A stretch of 64,000 nucleotides of DNA from CAXBGS01 sp963975425 (GTDB lineage: Bacteria > Planctomycetota > Planctomycetia > Pirellulales > Pirellulaceae): the NCBI GenBank assembly GCA_963975425.1, contig CAXBGS010000003.1, positions 682,001 to 746,000 on the forward strand, read 5' to 3'. The position numbers were made by a program, and so were the translations under genes. Below, piece by piece: positions 56,516-64,000 of this stretch. The notes under the pieces are model-generated. The model ran no database searches, was not told the DNA's origin, and saw only the letters and a list, made by a program, of their open reading frames with translations. Position 1 is the stretch's first letter, and the number at the start of each line of letters is the position of its first letter.

Positions 56516-57274
56516 CTAACCGATCATGCCGCCATCGACGACGATCGTTTGGCCAGAAATATAGCCGGCGTCCTTGGACGCCAGGAACAGAACCGCGGCG
56601 GCCACGTCCTCGGGCTGACCGACACGCTTGGCCGGAATCCGCTTTTTCACCTCGTCCAACACGACATCGCCCAATTCGGCGGTCATTTCGCTGGCGATGA
56701 AGCCAGGCGCGACGGCGTTGACGGTGACCCCGCGACTGACCAGTTCTTTGCTCATCGTCCGCGTCATTCCGATCATCCCGGCCTTGCTGGCGGAATAGTT
56801 CGCCTGGCCCGGATTTCCGATCAGCCCTGAAATGCTGGCCATATTGATGATCCGGCCATATTTCGATTTTCGCATGATCCCCGCCGCGGTGCGGCAGCAG
56901 ACAAAACAGCTGGTCAGGTTGGTTGCAATGACGTCGTCCCACTCTTCGTCGGACATGCCTCGCATCAATTTGTCGCGAGTGATCCCGGCGTTGTTGACCA
57001 GAATGTCCAGCCGACCGTGTTTCTCCTTGGCACCGGTGATGGCGGCCGCCGCAGCGGCCCGGTCGGTCACGTCACAGGCGACGGCCTCTGCCGTCCCGCC
57101 GGCGGCTTCGATCTCTTTGACGGTGGCGGACAACTTTTCCGCGTTTCGTGCCAAGCAGACGACTTTGGCACCGTTTGCACCGAGGGCGATTGCAACGGCT
57201 TTCCCCAGCCCCTGAGAGGCACCCGTGACGACGGCGACTTGGTCTTTCAAGTCAGTGGTAATGGACAAATTCAT
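56516..57274 (-). CDS. fabG: 3-oxoacyl-ACP reductase
   Basis: A 252-residue short-chain dehydrogenase: NADPH-binding VVTGASQGLGKAVA, the NNAG motif in LDILVNNAGITRDKLMRGMS, the catalytic Ser/Tyr/Lys in NMASISGLIG and YSASKAG, and the C-terminal ISGQTIVVDGGM. It reduces 3-oxoacyl-ACP in fatty-acid elongation. Start ATG 57274. Confidence 0.95.
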   Translation of the reverse strand: MNLSITTDLKDQVAVVTGASQGLGKAVAIALGANGAKVVCLARNAEKLSATVKEIEAAGGTAEAVACDVTDRAAAAAAITGAKEKHGRLDILVNNAGITRDKLMRGMSDEEWDDVIATNLTSCFVCCRTAAGIMRKSKYGRIINMASISGLIGNPGQANYSASKAGMIGMTRTMSKELVSRGVTVNAVAPGFIASEMTAELGDVVLDEVKKRIPAKRVGQPEDVAAAVLFLASKDAGYISGQTIVVDGGMIG

Positions 57275-57449
57275 TTTGTTGGTCTCTTTCGTTTGGAAGC
57301 GGCGTGCCACGATCGGTCAATCACAACGACAATCCGTCACTGGGAGGGGCTTCGCGAGCGGGCCCGCAATGCGTAATTCCTCAGCAGAATCACCCTCAAG
57401 TACAGATGATTCGATCGGCCATCGACGATGACGGCGTCTCACTGGCGAC

Positions 57450-58376
57450 TTACGGCCCGTCACCGAAACTATCAGTCGGAAACTTTCGCTTGATTCGCTT
57501 CAGCGTTCCCAACAGGATGCGGCCGGTTCCGGATTCCAAGAATCCTTCCACACCATCGTCGATCATCCGGCGAACCGAATCTTCCCAGCGAACCGGTGCA
57601 ACCACTTGCCGGCTGAGCAAGTCACGGATTTCCTCCGCTGACTGATGCGGGCACGCGTCGACATTGCTATAGACAGGAATTTTGGTATCGCGAATCGGCA
57701 TCTCGTCCAACGCCGCTTTCAACTCATCCACGGCGGGATTCATCAACGATGTGTGAAACGCACCGGCGACGTTCAGCGGAATGACCTTCAACGCGCCGGC
57801 CTGCGATGCCGCGGGACCGAGTCGCTCGATCGCCGACAGATGCCCCGATACCGCGATGTTGCCAGGACACAGCAGATTGGCCGGCTCAAGCACCTCGTCG
57901 CCGCGTTGCTGTTGGCACAGTTCCTCAATCGCCGCCAGGTCCAAGCCGATGACACTCGCCATGCCGCTTTGGACCATGTCGGCCGCAGCTTGCATGGCTT
58001 CGCCACGTCGTTTGACGAGCCGCACCGCGTCAGCGAATTCCAGCCCACCGGCGAAACAAACCGCGGTGTACTCGCCCAGACTTAACCCGGCCGCCGCAGT
58101 GATCTTGGACATCACCTCAGGGCGGACTTCGGCAAGCACCGTGGCAGCGGCCATCCCGGTCACGAACAGCGCGGGCTGTCCGAACTCGGTGGCACTTAGT
58201 TTTTCTTCGGGACCGTTGAAGCAGAGTTGCGCAAGGTCATAGCCCAACACGTCCGCGGCTTGATCGAACAAGCTCCGCGCAGCGGGATAGTTCTCGCATA
58301 GCCACTGGCCCATACCGATATTTTGGGCACCCTGGCCGGGAAATAGTATCCCAACCGAATCGACATCTAGCGGCAC
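57450..58376 (-). CDS. fabD: Malonyl-CoA:ACP transacylase
   Basis: A 308-residue acyltransferase. The opening VGILFPGQGAQNIGMGQWL, the nucleophile S99 in AGLSLGEYTAVCFAGG (GLSLGE rather than the more common GHSLGE, a variant seen in several phyla), and the second catalytic His in NVAGAFHTSLMNPA identify FabD. GTG at 58376 is the start, four bases after the rpmF stop; no ATG precedes the FPGQG motif. Confidence 0.93.
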   Translation of the reverse strand: MPLDVDSVGILFPGQGAQNIGMGQWLCENYPAARSLFDQAADVLGYDLAQLCFNGPEEKLSATEFGQPALFVTGMAAATVLAEVRPEVMSKITAAAGLSLGEYTAVCFAGGLEFADAVRLVKRRGEAMQAAADMVQSGMASVIGLDLAAIEELCQQQRGDEVLEPANLLCPGNIAVSGHLSAIERLGPAASQAGALKVIPLNVAGAFHTSLMNPAVDELKAALDEMPIRDTKIPVYSNVDACPHQSAEEIRDLLSRQVVAPVRWEDSVRRMIDDGVEGFLESGTGRILLGTLKRIKRKFPTDSFGDGP

Positions 58377-58380
58377 GTGG

Positions 58381-58563
58381 TTACGCTTCTTCTTGCTCGA
58401 CGACGGTACGACCCTGGTAATAGCCACATTTCGGGCAGATCGTGTGAGTCGGAACCGCGTTGCTGCACTGAGGGCAGTAGCTGATCTGGCGTTTCTTGAC
58501 GCGGTCGTGCGAGCGGCGTTTACCGGTTCGGCTGTTGGAATGTTTTCTTTTGGGGACAGCCAT
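58381..58563 (-). CDS. rpmF: Ribosomal protein L32
   Basis: A 60-residue L32: MAVPKRKHSNSRTGKRRSHD followed by a zinc ribbon with C30/C33 and C43/C46 (CPQC, CPKC). It heads the fatty-acid cluster, an arrangement found widely, usually with plsX and fabH between it and fabD; both are absent here. Confidence 0.97.
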   Translation of the reverse strand: MAVPKRKHSNSRTGKRRSHDRVKKRQISYCPQCSNAVPTHTICPKCGYYQGRTVVEQEEA

Positions 58564-58743
58564 CGCTGGGGGTCCGAATGGAGGTCAGTTGATTTGTATC
58601 GAGCCGCGTATCGTAGGAACTCCAAGCCGTTTTCGTCAACGCGGCAGCGTACTAATTTCCCGCATTCAGTCGAAAAAAGCGTAAAACGACGGTTATCGGC
58701 CCTCAAACTTTTATTTCGACGTGCCAAACCGAACCCGAGCAGG

Positions 58744-59802
58744 TCAAGCTTTCACCCCGACCGCAATTCCCAAGTTCAATCGGCTTGCTGATAAATATGC
58801 GAACTGGACCTGAGCCAGCCCCGCGTCGATCAGCAGTTGCTGGGCCTGACCAAGCGTTCGAAGCCGACCGCCGTCGGTGCCAAGATGAATCTTCAACGCC
58901 TCGATACTCTCGGCCAAAGTCGGCTTTGCGTACGCGCCGGGATCTTGATCGACGGGATCTTGGTCAACACTGTCGGACGACTGGGATGCCGTCTCGGAAT
59001 CCTTTGCCTTGGACGCCGGGGCGCGAAACAAGTCGATGAGGACCACTCGTCCCCCAGGTGTCGCCGCTTCCGCAGCGCGACGGACCAGTGACACGGCTTC
59101 GTCATCGCTGAGCCCTCCGACGCGTTGGGCGACCAACACCAGATCAAACGCGTTGGCGGGAATCTCGGTGGTCAAGAAATCACCGGCAATCGTTTCTACT
59201 CGGTCCAGCATATCGATCGACGCGGCAGTGCTCTTTGCCGCTTCGATCGCGCCGGCATGATCCACCATTGTCACTTTCGCCGATGGATCGCGGTGCCCCA
59301 TCGCACAGCTCCAGACCGCCGAACCGCAGCCGAGGTCCAAAATATGGCAGCCCTGCAATTCGTCACTACCGAGGTCCAGGATCTCGGCGGCCTGAATCGC
59401 AGCGGGTGTGTGCACCCACTGCGTCGCCGATTGCTGATCAAAAAAGCGTTCGCTGGATTCCCGTCCGGACGAGGCGGTGGATGAAAGAGAACCGGCAAGT
59501 TCGCTCCAAACGGCATCACCAAAATCTTGGTCATACTGACACAACAGCTGGGCCGCCTGGGACAACGCATAATCATCGCCGTACTGTTCCACAATTCCCA
59601 CCGCGACAAGCGCGTCCATCAACAGCCGTGTGGGCTGGATCTGAAGCGACAGATGCTCGGAAAGCTGCTCGACCGTGTGCTGCCCCTGCCGGAGCCGGTC
59701 CAACGCTCCGATCTGCCGCGCAGTCCGCAATAGATGCGAGACGGCATTGACCTGCATCAGTTCGTGATACCGGGAAACGATCTGTTCTTGAGAGGAAGCC
59801 AT
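58744..59802 (-). CDS. SAM-dependent methyltransferase with winged-helix N terminus
   Basis: A 352-residue class I methyltransferase. The N-terminal part (ALDRLRQGQHTVEQLSEHLS, QPTRLLMDALVAVGIVEQYG) is a winged-helix dimerisation domain like those of plant- and antibiotic-type O-methyltransferases. The SAM motif is ILDLGCGSAVWSCAMG, with VVLIDLF near the acidic region. Upstream of rpmF by about 180 bp on the same strand. The substrate is unknown. A GTG at 59811 is an alternative start. Confidence 0.85.
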   Translation of the reverse strand: MASSQEQIVSRYHELMQVNAVSHLLRTARQIGALDRLRQGQHTVEQLSEHLSLQIQPTRLLMDALVAVGIVEQYGDDYALSQAAQLLCQYDQDFGDAVWSELAGSLSSTASSGRESSERFFDQQSATQWVHTPAAIQAAEILDLGSDELQGCHILDLGCGSAVWSCAMGHRDPSAKVTMVDHAGAIEAAKSTAASIDMLDRVETIAGDFLTTEIPANAFDLVLVAQRVGGLSDDEAVSLVRRAAEAATPGGRVVLIDLFRAPASKAKDSETASQSSDSVDQDPVDQDPGAYAKPTLAESIEALKIHLGTDGGRLRTLGQAQQLLIDAGLAQVQFAYLSASRLNLGIAVGVKA

Positions 59803-60080
59803 GCAAACCAACGCGACAAAAGCGGGGCCAAGTCAGATGCGGCAATCCTGATACCGGCGAGACTGGCCCAGCGAAGACGAAATGAAATAAAAACGGCGAA
59901 GTGAATCCGGTTGGCGACATACATCACCGGCTTGAGGAGGCGACTGACGCCCCCCGCAAAATGCGCTCCCCGCCAACGCACCCCGTGCCGAACGCCGCCG
60001 CAGACCACCGAAATCCGGATCACAATACAGGCGAAAAGCAACGGGCTTCAGATCACTGGGCACCGGGCCACCGGGAACCA

Positions 60081-60142
60081 GCCATTAGCCATTAGCCATT
60101 AGCCATTAGCCATTAGCCATTAGCCACCAGCCACCAGCCACC
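60081..60142. repeat. Heptanucleotide tandem repeat
   Basis: Six perfect copies of GCCATTA (60081-60122) followed by two full and one partial copy of the variant GCCACCA to 60142. Short tandem repeats of this type can change length by slippage. Confidence 0.9.
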
Positions 60143-60246
60143 GGAAGCGCGCCCGACATCGAACACTCGTCAAGCTTATGCGAAGCGGGCAGCGGCACAA
60201 AGGCTGGCCCGTGATGAGGGTCCGTCTCGAAATGAGGCCGAACATG

Positions 60247-60285
60247 TTTCCGGAAAAGCAGGCAGTTTTCCGGAAAAGCAGGCAG
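60247..60285. repeat. Tandem 20-bp duplication
   Basis: TTTCCGGAAAAGCAGGCAG occurs twice with a 20-bp period. Each copy contains the palindrome TTTTCCGGAAAA or its near copy. Confidence 0.8.
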
Positions 60286-60742
60286 TCCGGACCGTTGTCA
60301 TTTCGACGCCGGCATCGTTTCGACACGTTGCCAGAATCCATCATTGGGCTCTGCCATGAATCTCAGCGGCAACCATATTGCTGACAAGCACCACTCAACG
60401 GGCTAACGGGGGGTGCAATCCGCAACCGCCTGCAGGGCACTAATGGCCGGTCGATTCACACTAAATAAGGCGTGTTAGGGTTCCTGCCGAATGTGACGAT
60501 CCCGACGTCATTGGGGGCTTCATTCGTCCACCACCGTAAGGATTTGCAGAGCCTCAACAACGGTTTGTGACCAATCCATTGTTGTGCGAAACAGGCGACT
60601 AAAACGCGCCAATTTTCTCGCTAACCAAACCATTCGACGAACGAGGCAACGTCGTCTCACTAATGACGACAAACGTTTGCCGCTGACTAATCGACCGGGT
60701 ACCGGCGCACCTGGAATGAATCGCGCAGGGGCAACCAGCGAT

Positions 60743-62104
60743 ATGGAATCTATGACCTCCAACGGTGACTTGATCTCGCCCGAACCGATCGATGTTCTTT
60801 TGATCGAAGACGACGATGTCGACGCGATGCAAATCAGTCGTGTTCTACGAGCGATGTCTCCGCTGAACCCCGAGGGCAATCGATTCAATGTACGACGCAG
60901 CAGTTCGTTGCGTTCGGCGATTGAGACGATCCAGCAATGCAAGCCCGAAATCGTGCTATCGGATCTTGCTCTGGCCGACAGCGATGGCATCGCGACCATC
61001 CAAGAGTTGTTGATGGCGGTCCCCGACGCGACCGTGATCGCGCTGACCGGATTGGAAGACGATCAAACAGGCATCGACATCATGCGATGTGGTGCAACCG
61101 ACTATGTTTGCAAATCCAAAGTCGATAAATCCACGTTGCCACGAGCGGTGCTGTACGCCTTTGAGCGCCGCAGCGCACGAATGCGACTGAAAGCGGCCCA
61201 CGAGTCACGGCTGATTGCCGTCGCCGCACAACGCGAGGCCGAGGCGCGTGCGCGTTTGGCTGACGAGATGCGAGAGGCCAAGGAACTGGCCGAAGCAGCC
61301 AACCTGGCCAAGAGTGAATTCTTGGCCAACATGTCTCATGAATTGCGAACACCGTTGCACGGAATTCTAAGCTTCGCGCGTTTCGGATCGTCTCGATACG
61401 ATTCGGCTACGCCGATCAAATTAAGATCGTATTTTGATCGCATCCTATCCAGCGGTCAGATCTTGCTAACACTGTTGGACGATCTCTTGGATTTGTCCAA
61501 GCTCGAGTCCGGCAACCCGCAACTTTCATTCGAAACCGTCGACCTGGCTACGATCGTTCAATCGCAGGCCGATGCGTTTGCGGCGTCTGCGTACGAAAAG
61601 GGAATCGAGATCGATGTTCGTGTCGACGGTGATTTACCGACGCTTTGCGCAGACGAAGCCAAAGTCGGGCAGGTGATCCGAAACCTGATTTCCAATGCCG
61701 TGAAATTTGGTCCGATAAAATCGACGGTTCGGATCGACCTGTCACACCAAGACGAAACACATCGCGTGGTCGTGGTGGATCAGGGGCCTGGCATTCCGCC
61801 TGATGAAATCGATTCTGTCTTCGAAAAGTTTGTGCAGTCAACAAAGACCAAATCGCATGCCGGCGGGACGGGGCTGGGACTCGCGATTTCGCGAGAGATT
61901 GTCGCTGCCCATGGCGGCAAAATCTATGCTTCCAGCCGCATGGAAGCCGGCTCCATTCCATCGGGCACCAAATTCACTGTCGAATTGCCGACATCCGCGA
62001 ATCAGGGCCCAACGATTGCTGCGCAAAAGAGCACGAATTTCCTGAATCGATCCCATCGGAACTCATCTGACAACTCTTCCTTGTACTCAACTAACCACAG
62101 CTAA
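60743..62104 (+). CDS. Receiver-domain histidine kinase
   Basis: A protein of about 453 residues. An N-terminal receiver domain (VLLIEDDDVDAMQISRVLRA, EIVLSDLALADSDGIATIQE, VIALTGLEDDQTGIDIMRCG) is followed by a coiled-coil linker (LIAVAAQREAEARARLADEM), a HisKA domain with the phospho-acceptor His in FLANMSHELRTPLHGIL, and a HATPase with N-box VIRNLISNAVKFG, G1 VVVVDQGPGIP, F-box-like FEKFVQS and G2 GGTGLGLAISRE. Such receiver-first kinases are common in phosphorelays. Starts at 60716 or 60752 are also possible; 60743 has a GGGG tract 11 bases upstream. Twelve bp later comes its partner. Confidence 0.9.
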   Translation: MESMTSNGDLISPEPIDVLLIEDDDVDAMQISRVLRAMSPLNPEGNRFNVRRSSSLRSAIETIQQCKPEIVLSDLALADSDGIATIQELLMAVPDATVIALTGLEDDQTGIDIMRCGATDYVCKSKVDKSTLPRAVLYAFERRSARMRLKAAHESRLIAVAAQREAEARARLADEMREAKELAEAANLAKSEFLANMSHELRTPLHGILSFARFGSSRYDSATPIKLRSYFDRILSSGQILLTLLDDLLDLSKLESGNPQLSFETVDLATIVQSQADAFAASAYEKGIEIDVRVDGDLPTLCADEAKVGQVIRNLISNAVKFGPIKSTVRIDLSHQDETHRVVVVDQGPGIPPDEIDSVFEKFVQSTKTKSHAGGTGLGLAISREIVAAHGGKIYASSRMEAGSIPSGTKFTVELPTSANQGPTIAAQKSTNFLNRSHRNSSDNSSLYSTNHS

Positions 62105-62115
62105 GGGGCACACAC

Positions 62116-63231
62116 ATGCAATCACTCACACGCGTTTTGATCGTCGACGACAATCCAGTCAATTGCGAAATCTGCGTCGAGATTCTCGAAGCAGACTTCC
62201 GCACCCGAGTCGCTAGCTCGGGTGAAGAAGCGATCGCGATTGCCGAATCGTTCGAGCCGGACATCATTCTGCTCGACATCATGATGCCCGGAATGGATGG
62301 GCTTGAAGTTTGCCGTCGAATCCGGAACTCGACGCGACCTTGGACCAAAATCATTCTGGTTTCGGCAAAGAGCCAGCTTTCGGATCGATTGGCCGGTTAC
62401 GATGCCGGTGCCGATGACTACATCACCAAGCCGTTCGACGAAGAAGAGCTGCTGGCAAAAATTAACGTCGCCGTGCGGATGAAAGGCGTTGAAGAAATCG
62501 ACGACGTCAAGCATCGACTGCTCGATGTGATGCAACACGGCACACGCACGCCCTTGACGCACATCGTCGCGAACGCCGACTTATTGGCAAACATGGGCGA
62601 AATGCTGACCAGCGATGAGCGGCGTCAACAAGCCGAAACGATTTCGAATTCGGCGACGCAATTGGCCCACTGGGTGACCGCCGCGGAACAACTGATGGCG
62701 TTCAAAACGGGACGCGTGCAATTTGAATCCGAGCAACGAAACCTTGCGGCGGTCGTACGAGAACTCGCGGGGCACGAACCGTTTGCCAGTGAAGAGAGCG
62801 GCATCAAAATTCGTGTTCATGGCGATGATGAACTGGTTGCCGAAATCGACGTCGAGTTTTTCGAACTGATGGTTTCCAGTCTCGTCCGTGAAGCCACTGC
62901 ACAATGCCTCGATGGTCATGAGGTAACAATCTTTATCGGCCAGCGTCCTCAGGGCGTCGCCTGTGTTTCGGTCACGCGGTCGGGGAAGCCAATCAGTGCC
63001 GAATTGATGCCGGAATACTTCGAGCTTTTCTCATCCTTTGATGATGTCATCGATGGCCAAAGTGATGGAATCAGCCTGGCGATCGCACGCGAAATTGCAC
63101 TCTTTCACAACGGTTCGATACGCGCCAAAAATCTTCCCGACGGCCGAGTCATGGTCGAGGCACAATTCCCGCTCAACCAAGCCGCGGCCTGGCTGACCGA
63201 AACCGCCGATCCCCAACAGCAATCTCGATGA
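62116..63231 (+). CDS. Receiver protein with degenerate kinase half
   Basis: A 371-residue protein. Residues 1-120 form a receiver domain with the phospho-acceptor Asp in FEPDIILLDIMMPGMDGLEV and the conserved Lys in YITKPFDEEELL. The rest resembles a histidine kinase: a HisKA-like helix with His in MQHGTRTPLTHIVANADLLA, then an ATPase-like region (LMVSSLVREATAQC and SDGISLAIAREIALFHNGSI) in which the N-box lacks its Asn and the G boxes are lost. It probably cannot bind ATP normally and may act as a phosphotransfer or dimerisation partner of the upstream kinase. Confidence 0.85.
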   Translation: MQSLTRVLIVDDNPVNCEICVEILEADFRTRVASSGEEAIAIAESFEPDIILLDIMMPGMDGLEVCRRIRNSTRPWTKIILVSAKSQLSDRLAGYDAGADDYITKPFDEEELLAKINVAVRMKGVEEIDDVKHRLLDVMQHGTRTPLTHIVANADLLANMGEMLTSDERRQQAETISNSATQLAHWVTAAEQLMAFKTGRVQFESEQRNLAAVVRELAGHEPFASEESGIKIRVHGDDELVAEIDVEFFELMVSSLVREATAQCLDGHEVTIFIGQRPQGVACVSVTRSGKPISAELMPEYFELFSSFDDVIDGQSDGISLAIAREIALFHNGSIRAKNLPDGRVMVEAQFPLNQAAAWLTETADPQQQSR

Positions 63232-63321
63232 CCCGACTGAATCAGTAGTCATCAGAAGCAAGCTCGCCAGAAGCAAGTTCGCCAGTGACCGACAGGACAC
63301 GCCCTTTCGGCAGGCGTTTTA

Positions 63322-64000
63322 CTATCGGCGGGCGTATTGCAGCCAGCGGTCGATGTATGCAGGCAGCGAGAGACCGAATGACTTTGTGAACGCGGCGTCA
63401 AAGCCGCTGCCGCCAGCCATTTGCCGAATCACCTGATCGAAATACTTACGTTGTTTCGCGTCCAACATGGACGCCATGACGGCGGCACCGACATGATCGG
63501 ATTGCTCAGGCGTCAGCTTCCCGTCAAGGAAGCGTTTCGCATTATCGGTCGCCGCGACGGCAGCGCGGATCTGGGCACGTTGCCGGTCGCGATCAAAACT
63601 ATCTTCGCTGCGGATGGATCTCGCGGCGATCGTTGTGCCGGCACCTTGAGCGAACCAACGCGGAACGTCACCGCCGCGCGTGGCAACCGCCAGACTCACC
63701 AGCGGACTGATCAATCGATTCAGAATCGTTTCTTGCTCATCACGATCGGTAGCGACCATCGAAATGTAAGCGTCGATCCCGTCAAATTTCCAATGCGAGG
63801 TCCAGTCACTGGGGACGTCGCGACCTTCGACCATCTTGGCAAACTCGCTGTAGTCGTAACGTCGCGGCATGACGAATATCGTCGCGCGACCGCGAAAGAA
63901 ACTTTCACCCGAACTCGCATCGATCAAAGTGCGAACCGTTTCCATTTGTTCTTCGGCTGCATCGGCAACCAATCGGAGCGTCGTTTCGTCCACCGGGCCG
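63322..64000 (-). CDS. Protein of unknown function, cut by the window end
   Basis: The visible 226 or so residues include FRGRATIFVMPRRYDYSEFA, DGIDAYISMVATDRDEQETI, PRWFAQGAGTTIAARSIR and MAGGSGFDAAFTKSFGLSLP, a pattern of planctomycete secreted proteins with a peptidase-like (gluzincin-derived?) helical region. The frame runs through the right edge, so the N terminus is outside the window. The family is not certain. Confidence 0.65.
   Translation of the reverse strand, partial: GPVDETTLRLVADAAEEQMETVRTLIDASSGESFFRGRATIFVMPRRYDYSEFAKMVEGRDVPSDWTSHWKFDGIDAYISMVATDRDEQETILNRLISPLVSLAVATRGGDVPRWFAQGAGTTIAARSIRSEDSFDRDRQRAQIRAAVAATDNAKRFLDGKLTPEQSDHVGAAVMASMLDAKQRKYFDQVIRQMAGGSGFDAAFTKSFGLSLPAYIDRWLQYARR

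Larger units (their letters stand above)
59803..60742. other. Divergent region with tandem repeats
   Basis: This 940-bp stretch holds a heptanucleotide repeat and a 20-bp duplication (listed separately) between the methyltransferase gene (minus) and the receiver-kinase gene (plus). No coding frame looks real. Confidence 0.5.

Noticed and set aside
57450..58376. FabD active site GLSLGE as a disabling mutation of GHSLGE
   Set aside because: The nucleophilic Ser and the second catalytic His are present, and GLSLGEY is a variant I recall from other phyla, so the enzyme is likely active.
60081..60142. Short CRISPR-like repeat array
   Set aside because: Units are seven bases with no spacers; it is a simple tandem repeat, and no cas genes are present.

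Overview
The window looks like the chromosome of a planctomycete, most likely a Pirellulaceae (Rhodopirellula-like) member. The signs are secreted PQQ-type beta-propeller, sulfatase and DUF1571 proteins, two PEP-CTERM proteins, a dihydropteroate-synthase-like protein of the kind tied to methanopterin C1 metabolism, futalosine menaquinone genes, and many conserved planctomycete proteins of unknown function. No database search was possible; every assignment comes from motifs and remembered families.

Layout. 1-21 kb is ordinary chromosome: a WYL-like small protein, a secreted beta-propeller protein, a Ser/Thr kinase overlapping an inositol-monophosphatase-family gene, a DUF1571 protein, a HemQ-type coproheme decarboxylase, PEP-CTERM proteins, a TolC-like protein, an ECF sigma factor with a clear terminator, a ComF-like protein, DUF502, a sulfatase and a beta-lactamase-fold hydrolase. 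At 21.4-22.0 kb lies a decayed integrase.

From 22,051 to 39,778 lies a 17.7-kb integrated element. It is bounded by a perfect 20-bp direct repeat that is the 3' end of a tRNA-Lys(CTT) gene, intact at the right end. Its left two thirds is a minus-strand defence operon: hsdM, hsdS, three different PD-(D/E)XK-type nucleases (one VRR-NUC), a DUF4357 protein and hsdR, which is interrupted by one in-frame TAG. Its right third is a plus-strand operon with overlapping genes: a coiled-coil protein, small HTH/excisionase-like genes, a replication-initiator-like protein, a DnaB-like helicase and then a tyrosine integrase. The integrase frame runs straight through the attachment core. In the excised circle it would continue in frame into 63 codons now stranded at the left end, so integration appears to swap the integrase C terminus. 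A near-identical 22-bp motif flanks the core on both arms.

39.9-64 kb is housekeeping again: pabB, a DUF4184 membrane protein, the methanopterin-type DHPS-like gene, a gene-poor stretch with an orphan terminator, mqnA-mqnC (menaquinone by futalosine), an aldo/keto reductase, an EboD-like sugar-phosphate cyclase, a nitrilase-family amidase, a CPA2 antiporter, the fatty-acid cluster rpmF-fabD-fabG-acpP-fabF, a methyltransferase, a heptanucleotide tandem repeat, a receiver-histidine kinase next to a second receiver protein with a degenerate kinase half, and a gene cut by the window edge.
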